A stretch of DNA of 5,051 nt from Clostridia bacterium (GCA_017397605.1 JAFQII010000029.1:1-5051); one strand, 5' to 3'. Shown: positions 1-4,864, counted from the first letter of the stretch. Program-made: numbers and translations. Notes: generated from the sequence alone by a model not told the origin.

Positions 1-1
1 C

Positions 2-193
2 TACGCGGCGGTATACTTTTTCTGCATCGACCGCGTGTACGGCTTGATCCAGCTTTGTACCTGCCTGACCGTTCCCCTGCTTGCGCGCTACAACGGCGCG
101 CGCGGCAGTGCAAAATGGATGGGCAAGCTGTTTTACGTCTACTACCCCGCGCACATGGTGTTGTGCGGGCTATTGAGGGAATTTTATGTATAA
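2..193 (+). CDS. TraX family protein, C-terminal part (5' end outside window)
   Basis: Only the last 63 residues are visible; the reading frame is open from the window edge. They hold a hydrophobic segment (about residues 1-28), then a short polar loop with RYNGARG and KWMGKLFYVYYPAHMVL, followed by a second hydrophobic stretch to the C-terminus. The basic loop followed by a K-[WY]-x-FY-x-[FY]YP-x-H pattern is typical of the end of TraX-family membrane proteins. The founding member acetylates F-pilin; the chromosomal Firmicutes homologues have no established substrate and resemble membrane acyltransferases. The stop overlaps the start of the next gene by 8 nt, so the two are probably co-transcribed and translationally coupled. 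Identification rests on this C-terminal pattern alone. Another polytopic membrane acyltransferase is the main alternative. Confidence 0.75.
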   Translation, partial: YAAVYFFCIDRVYGLIQLCTCLTVPLLARYNGARGSAKWMGKLFYVYYPAHMVLCGLLREFYV

Positions 194-911
194 ATTCTAT
201 CAAAAAAGCCGAATATGGTTTAGTATCCTTTCGATCGCTCTGTACGTCGTCGGCTCAAGCATCGCCGACGGCGTTTCCGAGAGCATCGGCATTCCCAAGC
301 TGTTGACCTTTGCGTTTCACCTTGCGATGAGCGCGTTTGCCCTCTTGTGGCTCAAAAAACACGGCTTGCTTGCAACCTACGGCATCTGCAAGCCGATAGC
401 GGAAGCAAAACGGTTTTTGTACTACGTTCCGCTTGTTTTACTCGCGTCGTGCAACCTTTGGCTCGGCGTAGCGTTTACACAGCCGCTTGCTCATGCGCTG
501 TTATTCATCGGCAGTATGCTGTGCGTCGGTTTTTTGGAAGAACTGATCTTCCGCGGGTTTTTGTTTGTTTCCATGGCGCAAAACGGACGCCGCGCGGCGA
601 TCATCGTGTCGTCTGTGACCTTTGGCATCGGGCACATCGTCAATCTGTTCAACGGAAGCGGCGCAGAATTGCCCTCGACGCTCCTGCAGATCCTCGGCGC
701 GGTCGCGTTTGGCTTTTTGTTTGTGCTCATCTTTGACCGCGGCGGAAGTCTTCTCCCCTGCATCCTCACCCACAGCATCCTCAACTCCCTGTCCGTCATC
801 GGCAAAGACACCGAAAACCTTGTTGTTGCGCTTGTCATTACCGTGCTCGCGTTGCTGTATACGCTCGTATTGAACAAGACACTACCGAATAGTTGCGCGG
901 TGCGCAAATGA
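186..911 (+). CDS. CPBP family intramembrane glutamic/metallo-protease (CAAX/Abi type)
   Basis: This is a 241-residue polytopic membrane protein. It shows the CPBP (CAAX protease and bacteriocin-processing) signature motifs in order: EELIFRG with E118, E119 and R123; FGIGHIVN with F146, H150 and N153; and HSILN with H196 and N200. These are the expected catalytic residues of the Rce1-like intramembrane protease fold. About seven hydrophobic segments can be seen (roughly 11-30, 37-56, 78-97, 103-128, 136-155, 165-185, 213-232). The length is normal for the family. The start at 186 is supported by GAGGG at 175-179, spaced 6 nt from the ATG, and by the 8-nt overlap with the TraX-like gene. Bacterial members act in bacteriocin self-immunity, peptide maturation or unknown processing; the substrate cannot be told here. 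The last residues (SCAVRK, 236-241) are encoded by the first hairpin of the downstream array, so the native C-terminus may have been rewritten by it. No bacteriocin precursor is visible nearby. Confidence 0.93.
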   Translation: MYKFYQKSRIWFSILSIALYVVGSSIADGVSESIGIPKLLTFAFHLAMSAFALLWLKKHGLLATYGICKPIAEAKRFLYYVPLVLLASCNLWLGVAFTQPLAHALLFIGSMLCVGFLEELIFRGFLFVSMAQNGRRAAIIVSSVTFGIGHIVNLFNGSGAELPSTLLQILGAVAFGFLFVLIFDRGGSLLPCILTHSILNSLSVIGKDTENLVVALVITVLALLYTLVLNKTLPNSCAVRK

Positions 912-1000
912 TGTTACGGCTTGCGCCGTAAATGAAGTTGCACATTGTGCAAATGAAGTGTGAGCGTTGCTCACAATGAAGTTGTGCGCTGTGCGCACAA
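893..1000. repeat. Left half of hairpin array: five hairpins, ATGATG/ATGAAG linkers
   Basis: Five perfect short palindromes lie here: 893-907 (TTGCGC stem, GGT loop), 914-931 (TTACGGC, TTGC), 938-952 (TTGCAC, ATT), 959-975 (TGTGAGC, GTT) and 982-1000 (TTGTGCGC, TGT). Stems are 6-8 bp and loops 3-4 nt. They are separated by linkers of exactly 6 nt: ATGATG at 908-913, then ATGAAG at 932-937, 953-958 and 976-981. Stem sequences differ but are always fully paired, while the linkers stay constant, so secondary structure rather than sequence seems conserved in the stems. The first hairpin overlaps the end of the protease gene. None has a following T-run, so they are not ordinary intrinsic terminators. 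I do not recognise this as a named repeat family. Confidence 0.9.
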
Positions 1001-1052
1001 AAGTCAAGTAGTTTGTCCTGAAATAAATCCCTCAACCGTCTCAACTCTCCGT
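1001..1052. other. Core between the two hairpin half-arrays
   Basis: These 52 bp separate the two oppositely oriented halves and hold no hairpin and no linker. The composition is noticeably more AT-rich than the arrays. The only internal regularity is CTCAAC repeated with a 9-nt period (1031-1036 and 1040-1045). There is no convincing sigma-70 promoter, ribosome binding site or open reading frame. It could be the conserved heart of a non-autonomous element, or just the original intergenic sequence between two array insertions. Confidence 0.6.
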
Positions 1053-1166
1053 TTGCGCGCTGTGCGCGCAACATCATTGATGCGTAGCATCACATCATTT
1101 GTGCGCCATGCGCACAACATCATTTTGCCGCGCACGCGGCAAACATCATTTGCGCCAACGGCGCAA
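1053..1166. repeat. Right half of hairpin array: five hairpins, CATCAT linkers
   Basis: Five perfect palindromes lie here: 1053-1071 (TTGCGCGC stem, TGT loop), 1078-1092 (TGATGC, GTA), 1099-1117 (TTGTGCGC, CAT), 1124-1143 (TTTGCCGC, GCAC loop or one more pair) and 1150-1166 (TTGCGCC, AAC). The linkers at 1072-1077, 1093-1098, 1118-1123 and 1144-1149 all read CATCAT, which is the reverse complement of ATGATG. This half is therefore the left half's unit in the opposite orientation. The stem of 1099-1117 is identical to that of 982-1000 although the loops differ. The last hairpin ends 8 nt before the GGAGG of the serine dehydratase gene, so a transcript entering that gene from upstream would carry these hairpins in its leader. 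Confidence 0.9.
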
Positions 1167-1174
1167 CCTTTTCC

Positions 1175-1179
1175 GGAGG
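1175..1179 (+). promoter_or_regulatory. Ribosome binding site of serine dehydratase gene
   Basis: GGAGG lies 6 nt before the ATG at 1186. It decides the start against the in-frame upstream ATG at 1099. It is only 8 nt downstream of the last array hairpin, so the hairpins could affect ribosome access or message stability. Confidence 0.85.
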
Positions 1180-1185
1180 TTTCGT

Positions 1186-2385
1186 ATGCAATCCTTAAAA
1201 TACCTTTACCGCATCGGGCGCGGCCCGTCTTCTTCCCACACGATGGGGCCGATCGCGGCGGCGGAACGCTTCCTCGCCGTATGCCCCAACGCGTCCTCCT
1301 ACCGCGCCGTTCTCTACGGCTCGCTTGCCAAAACGGGACGCGGACACATGACTGACCGCGCATTGCTCGAAACGTTCGGCGCCCGCCCCTGCGAGATCGT
1401 CTTTGACACCGAAACACCGACCGAGTTCCACCCCAACATGCTCGACCTGATCGCCATGGACGGCGACAAAGAGCTCGCGCGCAAGCGCTATTACAGCGTC
1501 GGCGGCGGCGAGGTCGTTGCGGAAGGCGAGTCCCCCGCCGAGCACGAGGACGTGTACCCGCTGAATTCCTTTACCGCCATCTCCGACTACTGCCGCGAGC
1601 GCGACATGCGCATCTGGCAATACGTCGAGGAATGCGAAGGCAGTGACATCTGGGCGTACCTCTCCGAGGTCTGGACGGTCATGCAGAACGCAATCAAGCA
1701 AGGACTTGTTGCCGAAGGAATCCTTCACGGCGGGATCGGCACACAGCGCAAGGCGCGCTACCTGTTCCGCCAAAAGCACATCGACGAGAGCGAAGAAACC
1801 AAGACCAACCGCCTCATTTGCGCCTACGCTTACGCGGTCAGCGAGCAGAATGCGTCGGGCGGTACGATCGTCACCGCGCCCACCTGCGGCGCATGCGGCG
1901 TCGTTCCCGCCGTGCTCAAGTTCCTCCAGCCCAAGCGCGATTTTTCGGAGACGCAGATTTTGCACGCGCTTGCAACGGCAGGCATCATCGGCAACCTCAT
2001 CAAAACCAACGCGTCGATCAGCGGTGCGGAATGCGGCTGTCAGGCAGAGATCGGAACCGCCTGCTCCATGGCGGCGGCGGCAGCAGCCGAGCTGTACGAG
2101 CTGGACCTCGACCAGATCGAGTACGCCGCGGAAATGTCCATCGAGCACCACCTCGGGCTCACCTGCGACCCGATTCTCGGTCTCGTCCAGATTCCCTGCA
2201 TCGAACGCAACGCGATCGCCGCAATGCGCGCGCTCAACGCCGTCAACCTCGCGGACTTTCTCGCCAACTCGCGCATGATCAGCTTTGACATGATCGTCGA
2301 CACCATGTACGAAACGGGCAAGGACCTGCGCGTCATGTACCGCGAAACCGCCGAGGGTGGTTTGGCTAAGAATTTTAAACTGTGA
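1186..2385 (+). CDS. sdaA: L-serine ammonia-lyase (L-serine dehydratase), Fe-S dependent, single chain
   Basis: This cytoplasmic enzyme converts L-serine to pyruvate and ammonia using a 4Fe-4S cluster. The 399-residue protein has the N-terminal beta domain, with the hallmark GPSSSHTMGP at residues 13-22 and YGSLAKTGRGHMTD at 44-57. The C-terminal alpha domain (from about 140) contains APTCGACGVVP (231-241), SGAECGCQAEIGTACSMAA (279-297), HHLGLTCDP (321-329) and QIPCIERNA (335-343). By comparison with characterised type enzymes, the cluster ligands should be C285, C327 and C338. It is shorter than the E. coli enzymes (about 454 aa) but fits the compact roughly 400-aa anaerobe subfamily. The ATG at 1186 is chosen because GGAGG (1175-1179) sits 6 nt upstream. 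An in-frame ATG at 1099 lies inside the hairpin array and would add residues not seen in the family. The gene looks monocistronic, with a terminator-like structure at 2485-2519. Confidence 0.96.
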   Translation: MQSLKYLYRIGRGPSSSHTMGPIAAAERFLAVCPNASSYRAVLYGSLAKTGRGHMTDRALLETFGARPCEIVFDTETPTEFHPNMLDLIAMDGDKELARKRYYSVGGGEVVAEGESPAEHEDVYPLNSFTAISDYCRERDMRIWQYVEECEGSDIWAYLSEVWTVMQNAIKQGLVAEGILHGGIGTQRKARYLFRQKHIDESEETKTNRLICAYAYAVSEQNASGGTIVTAPTCGACGVVPAVLKFLQPKRDFSETQILHALATAGIIGNLIKTNASISGAECGCQAEIGTACSMAAAAAAELYELDLDQIEYAAEMSIEHHLGLTCDPILGLVQIPCIERNAIAAMRALNAVNLADFLANSRMISFDMIVDTMYETGKDLRVMYRETAEGGLAKNFKL

Positions 2386-2397
2386 TATGGGGGTACG

Positions 2398-2433
2398 CTT
2401 AAGAACCTTTCTTTAAAAAGAAAGGTTCTTAAG
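2398..2433. repeat. Perfect 17-bp-arm palindrome, left end of element
   Basis: CTTAAGAACCTTTCTTT (2398-2414) is followed by a 2-nt AA centre and its exact reverse complement (2417-2433). It starts 12 nt after the serine dehydratase stop. There is no T-run after it on the + strand, so it may protect the 3' end of the mRNA or mark an element end rather than terminate. Confidence 0.85.
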
Positions 2434-2454
2434 AATCTCCAAAGAAATTTAGTG

Positions 2455-2474
2455 CCGAAAGCTGACGCTTTCGG
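2455..2474. repeat. Hairpin, 8-bp stem
   Basis: CCGAAAGC (2455-2462), TGAC loop and GCTTTCGG (2467-2474) form a perfect stem inside the MITE-like element. It is followed by purines rather than T, so it is not a terminator by itself on the + strand. Confidence 0.6.
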
Positions 2475-2484
2475 GGGAAATAAA

Positions 2485-2519
2485 AAAGAGCACAGAACCG
2501 TGCCCTTTCTGATTTTTTT
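2485..2519 (+). terminator. Intrinsic-terminator-like hairpin after serine dehydratase gene
   Basis: The stem pairs AAAG-a-GCAC (2485-2493) with GTGC-c-CTTT (2500-2508), with one a/c mismatch and a 6-nt loop (AGAACC). A seven-T run follows at 2513-2519 after CTGA. The offset of the T-run makes it imperfect on the + strand. The A-run at 2482-2487 gives a T-run on the - strand, so it could also stop transcripts of the convergent CHR operon. Confidence 0.6.
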
Positions 2520-2531
2520 CGACAACCCCAT

Positions 2532-2552
2532 AAAAACGACGCAGTCGTTTTT
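2532..2552. terminator. Bidirectional terminator-like hairpin
   Basis: AAAAACGAC (2532-2540), GCA loop and GTCGTTTTT (2544-2552) form a perfect 9-bp stem. The T-run is part of the stem, the symmetric form seen between convergent genes. It would serve both the serine dehydratase gene and the CHR operon. Confidence 0.5.
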
Positions 2553-2644
2553 GACGTCGGCGGTATGCAGTTGTGCTATCTCTAAAGCCATGCGCCGACT
2601 TGTCCCGTGACGACAGTCTCGGGCAATAAAAGTTTTTGGAGATT

Positions 2645-2676
2645 CATAAGAACCTTTTTTCAAAAAGGTTCTTATG
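2645..2676. repeat. Perfect 15-bp-arm palindrome, right end of element
   Basis: CATAAGAACCTTTTT (2645-2659), TC centre and AAAAAGGTTCTTATG (2662-2676). The arms share AAGAACCTTT with the left-end palindrome at 2398-2433, showing that the two ends are related copies. Confidence 0.85.
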
Positions 2677-2684
2677 CAGGGAGT

Positions 2685-2707
2685 CTTAAGGGACAGCGTC
2701 CCTTAAG
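2685..2707. repeat. Hairpin CTTAAGGGA with 5-nt loop
   Basis: CTTAAGGGA (2685-2693), CAGCG and TCCCTTAAG (2699-2707) form a perfect 9-bp stem just past the stop of the CHR gene on the - strand. There is no T-run on either side. It forms the outer right end of the MITE-like element. Confidence 0.7.
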
Positions 2708-2718
2708 CGTTCTCCCCC

Positions 2719-3291
2719 TCAAAAGCTGTACAACAGCATACCCAGCCCTGCCGAAACCAAGATCATCAGGATCGGCGAGGGCTTTTTTGTTTTCCATTTT
2801 TTCCACAGAGACGCAAACAGCGCGACAGCGGCGACGATCAAAAGCGCGCGCCAGTCAAACGCAAATCCGCCGCCGATCGTTTTAAAATGGCAGACCGCCG
2901 ACAGAAACATCGTCGCGGACGTACCCAGAATCAAACCGACCACGCAGGGACGGATACCGCCCAAAAATGCCTGCACGCCCGCGTATTTGAGCAGTCCGCG
3001 GATGACGGTGGCGATCAACAGAATGATACAGAACGCGGGGAGCACCACGCCGAGCGTTGCCAGCGCCGCACCGAGAATCCCGCCCTTCGACGAGCCGATA
3101 AAGGTCGCCATGTTGATCGCAATCGGGCCCGGGGTGGACTCCGAAACGGCGATGAAGTTCAAGAGCTCTTCCTCTTCCAGCCAGCCGTAGGTCAGCACCT
3201 TTTCGCGGATCAGCGAGATCATGCCGTAGCCGCCGCCAAAGGACACCGCGCCGATCTCCAAAAAGGTCAAAAACAATTGCAGATAAATCAT
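2719..3291 (-). CDS. Chromate transporter (CHR) family protein, short single-domain, second of pair
   Basis: This 190-residue membrane protein of the CHR family (Chromate_transp domain) is the single-domain form that works in pairs. Visible signatures are SFGGGYGMISLI (17-28), ESTPGPIAINMATFIG (51-66) and LGVVLPAF (80-87), with hydrophobic segments around 75-98, 107-131 and 148-161 and a C-terminal one at 173-189. Paired short CHR proteins in Firmicutes (for example Bacillus YwrA/YwrB) can export chromate when both are made; the true physiological anion here is unknown. The ATG at 3291 is chosen because an AAAGGAG site lies 7 nt upstream and the ATGA overlap with the preceding gene's stop indicates translational coupling. 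A longer in-frame start at 3336 would add a non-family leader. The stop abuts the palindromic element. Confidence 0.9.
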   Translation of the reverse strand: MIYLQLFLTFLEIGAVSFGGGYGMISLIREKVLTYGWLEEEELLNFIAVSESTPGPIAINMATFIGSSKGGILGAALATLGVVLPAFCIILLIATVIRGLLKYAGVQAFLGGIRPCVVGLILGTSATMFLSAVCHFKTIGGGFAFDWRALLIVAAVALFASLWKKWKTKKPSPILMILVSAGLGMLLYSF

Positions 3292-3863
3292 TTTTTTGCT
3301 CCTTTCTTGTGCGCAAGCCCGATCAGGTACGCACACAGACCGATCACACCGCTGATGAGGATATAAAACACGGTCGAAAACTTGACCGCAAAGATCGAAA
3401 AGGACACCATGCAGGCGATGGTGATCATCAAAAGAACGGTATTAAACGCACTCTTGGGCAAGCCTTTAAACATCTTCCACCCTGCGGAGAAGATGAGGTA
3501 CACCACGCACGCCTGAATGCCGCGGAACGCGTTTGCGACAAGCGTGAGCGACAAAAACGCGTCAAAGAACAGCGAGATCACGTAGATGATGAGAAACGAC
3601 GGCAGAACCACGCCGAGCGTCGCGCACGCAGAGCCGAGCACGCCCGCCTGCCTGTAGCCGAGATAAGTCGCCATGTTGATCGCAATGGGGCCGGGTGTCG
3701 ATTCCGCAATGGCGACGATGTCCAGAAATTCGTCCTTGTCGACCCATTTCTTTTGGGTGACAAACTCGTTCTCCAACAGCGCGATCATGGCGTACCCGCC
3801 GCCAAAGGTAAACGCGCCGATCTTGAACATCGTTGCAAACAGCTTGAGTAGTTTTTTGAGCAT
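3288..3863 (-). CDS. Chromate transporter (CHR) family protein, short single-domain, first of pair
   Basis: This 191-residue membrane protein is the partner of the next gene and a divergent duplicate of it. It has TFGGGYAMIALL (19-30), AESTPGPIAINMATYLGY (53-70) and TLGVVLPSF (82-90), so the FGGGY and ESTPGPIAINMAT family motifs fall at equivalent positions in both. Hydrophobic segments can be seen near 75-102, 106-128, 140-160 and 163-183, and the tail is lysine-rich (HKKGAKK), probably cytoplasmic. The start shares one base with the stop of the exonuclease gene (TAATG) and has GGAG about 10 nt upstream. The two halves probably insert with opposite topology and form a heterodimer, as known for paired CHR proteins. 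Substrate chromate is a family-level label only. Confidence 0.92.
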   Translation of the reverse strand: MLKKLLKLFATMFKIGAFTFGGGYAMIALLENEFVTQKKWVDKDEFLDIVAIAESTPGPIAINMATYLGYRQAGVLGSACATLGVVLPSFLIIYVISLFFDAFLSLTLVANAFRGIQACVVYLIFSAGWKMFKGLPKSAFNTVLLMITIACMVSFSIFAVKFSTVFYILISGVIGLCAYLIGLAHKKGAKK

Positions 3864-4612
3864 TACAGCAACTCCATTTCTACGGGACAGTGGTCACTGC
3901 CCATGATACTTGTCAGAATGCGGCTGTCCTTGACTCGCGGAAAAAGGCGCTCGGACACGACAAAATAGTCGATGCGCCAGCCGACGTTCTTTTCGCGCGC
4001 TTTCATCATATAGCTCCACCAGGAGTATTCCACCTTGTCGGGGTACAGCGCACGGAACGTGTCGACAAACCCGCTTGAAAGCAGCTCGGAGAACTTGGCG
4101 CGTTCCTCGTCCGAAAAGCCTGCCGAGTGTCGGTTGGTCTTGGGGTTTTTGAGGTCGATTTCCTCGTGCGCAACGTTGAGGTCGCCGCAGTAGATCACCG
4201 GCTTGACGGCGTCCAGCGACTTGATGTACATGCGCAACGCGTCTTCCCACTCCATACGGTAAGCAAGGCGCGCCAGCTCGCGCTGTGCGTTGGGCGTGTA
4301 GACGCAAAGCAGATAAAACTCGTCGTACTCCAGCGTGATCGCGCGCCCCTCGGTGTCGTGCTCGGGGATGCCGATGCCGTAACGCACGGACAACGGCTCA
4401 CGCTTGGCAAAAACTGCCGTACCGGAGTAACCCTTTTTCTCCGCGCTGTTCCAATATTGATGATAGCCCGCAGGCGCAAAATCCAACTGCCCTTCCTGCA
4501 TTTTTGTCTCCTGCAGGCAGACAAAATCTGCGTCCGCCTCCGCAAAAAACGTGTCAAACCCCTTGGTCATGCAAGCACGCAGACCGTTGACGTTCCATGA
4601 GATAAATTTCAT
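3863..4612 (-). CDS. xth: Exodeoxyribonuclease III / AP endonuclease (ExoA/Xth family)
   Basis: This 249-residue cytoplasmic DNA repair nuclease of the exonuclease III (EEP) superfamily cleaves 5' of abasic sites and has 3'-5' exonuclease and 3'-phosphatase activity. All catalytic motifs are present: WNVNG with N7, LQETK with E35, VYTPN with Y105, GDLNVAH with D144 and N146, WRIDYFV with D215, and GSDHCP with D240 and H241. Length and the NPKTNRHSAGFSDEER block (156-171) fit the Gram-positive ExoA type. The ATG at 4612 gives the canonical MKFISWNVNG start and has AGAGG about 10 nt upstream. The frame is open further upstream to 4846, but that stretch spans the promoter and terminator and has no family similarity. 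It leads the exonuclease/CHR/CHR operon, and its stop shares one base with the next start. Confidence 0.96.
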   Translation of the reverse strand: MKFISWNVNGLRACMTKGFDTFFAEADADFVCLQETKMQEGQLDFAPAGYHQYWNSAEKKGYSGTAVFAKREPLSVRYGIGIPEHDTEGRAITLEYDEFYLLCVYTPNAQRELARLAYRMEWEDALRMYIKSLDAVKPVIYCGDLNVAHEEIDLKNPKTNRHSAGFSDEERAKFSELLSSGFVDTFRALYPDKVEYSWWSYMMKAREKNVGWRIDYFVVSERLFPRVKDSRILTSIMGSDHCPVEMELL

Positions 4613-4643
4613 ATTGTATGTTCCTCTTTTTTCTTTCCATGAC

Positions 4644-4672
4644 AGTATAGCACACTTTGGAACGTTTTTCCA
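4644..4672 (-). promoter_or_regulatory. Extended -10 sigma-70-type promoter for exonuclease/CHR operon
   Basis: Read on the - strand, TGGAAA (4667-4672; four of six matches to TTGACA) is followed by a 17-nt spacer and TATACT (4644-4649). The -10 is preceded by TGC, giving an extended -10 element. Transcription would begin near 4637, leaving a leader of about 25 nt. No operator-like palindrome overlaps it, suggesting constitutive expression. Confidence 0.7.
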
Positions 4673-4722
4673 CCCTTTTTCGGTAAAAAAATGTCTGCGC
4701 GTCCGTCTTGCGGCAAGGAAAT

Positions 4723-4764
4723 TGTAAAATAGATAAAAAATACTGTAAAACAGATAAAAAATAC
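4723..4764. repeat. Two tandem copies of a 21-bp AT-rich unit
   Basis: The segments 4723-4743 and 4744-4764 are adjacent copies differing at a single base (T at 4730, C at 4751). Each has TGTAAAA followed by AGATAAAAAATAC. Its A-runs form the T-run of the adjacent terminator when read on the - strand. Confidence 0.8.
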
Positions 4765-4784
4765 CGCTTGCAAAAGCGGTTTTT
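4756..4784. terminator. Bidirectional intrinsic terminator
   Basis: CCGCTT (4764-4769), GCAA loop and AAGCGG (4774-4779) are followed by five T (4780-4784) on the + strand. They are preceded by AAAAAATA (4756-4763), which is a T-run on the - strand. As there is no + gene behind it, the likely role is a second stop for leftward transcripts coming from the gene at the right edge, insulating the exonuclease promoter. Confidence 0.7.
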
Positions 4785-4795
4785 CGTGTTACAAT
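4768..4795 (+). promoter_or_regulatory. Possible + strand promoter
   Basis: TTGCAA (4768-4773), a 16-nt spacer and TACAAT (4790-4795) make a moderate sigma-70-like match, overlapping the terminator hairpin. It would start a transcript at about 4801, exactly at the GATATC palindrome. There is no protein gene downstream, so it is weakly supported. Confidence 0.3.
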
Positions 4796-4825
4796 GATAT
4801 CAAAAGATATCAAAGATATCTTTTG
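4796..4825. promoter_or_regulatory. GATATC-rich palindrome, operator-like or hairpin
   Basis: CAAAAGATATC (4801-4811), AAA and GATATCTTTTG (4815-4825) form a perfect 11-bp inverted repeat. A third GATATC sits at 4796-4801, giving three copies about 10 bp apart. The spacing of roughly one helical turn suits a dimeric DNA-binding protein, but as RNA it would also be a stable hairpin. Confidence 0.5.
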
Positions 4826-4864
4826 GCGGCAAGATTTATGCATCACAAAAAAACAAAAGAGGGC

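Larger units (their letters stand above)
2389..2718. mobile_element. MITE-like non-coding palindromic element filling a convergent intergenic gap
   Basis: The whole gap between two convergent stop codons is occupied by a structured, non-coding sequence whose two ends mirror each other. Outermost are GGGGGTACGCTTAAG at 2389-2403 and, inverted, GGGGGAGAACGCTTAAG (2702-2718 read on the - strand). Next come hairpins with related arms at 2398-2433 and 2645-2676. Then a near-perfect inverted pair follows: GGTTCTTAAGAATCTCCAAA at 2424-2443 against 2635-2654 (19 of 20 matching). No transposase or plausible ORF is inside, so it would be a non-autonomous, MITE- or REP/BIME-like unit. No clear target-site duplication was found. 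The naming as mobile is an inference from terminal symmetry; a set of stacked terminators is the alternative. Confidence 0.6.

Noticed and set aside
908..979. Tiny ORFs beginning at the ATGATG/ATGAAG linkers (for example 932-979, 15 codons)
   Set aside because: No ribosome binding site; the ATG triplets come from the repeated linkers and the codons merely read through the palindromes.
893..1166. Reading the hairpin array as a CRISPR or an integron attC array
   Set aside because: The constant part is only 6 nt and the variable parts are perfect palindromes; CRISPR repeats are 23 nt or longer with non-palindromic unique spacers, attC sites are longer with conserved core boxes, and no cas or integrase gene is visible.
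1099..1185. Longer N-terminus for the serine dehydratase from ATG 1099
   Set aside because: The added residues are translated hairpin array, there is no ribosome site before 1099, and the family begins at the MQSLKYLYRIG segment after GGAGG.
1053..1185. Riboswitch or T-box in front of the serine dehydratase gene
   Set aside because: No recognisable aptamer or T-box consensus; the region is fully explained by the mini-hairpins and linkers.
1195..2151. 318-codon open frame on the - strand inside the serine dehydratase gene
   Set aside because: Antisense shadow caused by GC-rich third codon positions; no family motifs and no ribosome site.
2887..3851. + strand open frames opposite the two CHR genes
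   Set aside because: Low-complexity, charged translations with no recognisable domain, lying exactly opposite genes with clear family motifs.
4613..4846. In-frame upstream extension of the exonuclease gene
   Set aside because: It spans an extended -10 promoter, a tandem repeat and a terminator, and the canonical MKFISWNVNG start follows.
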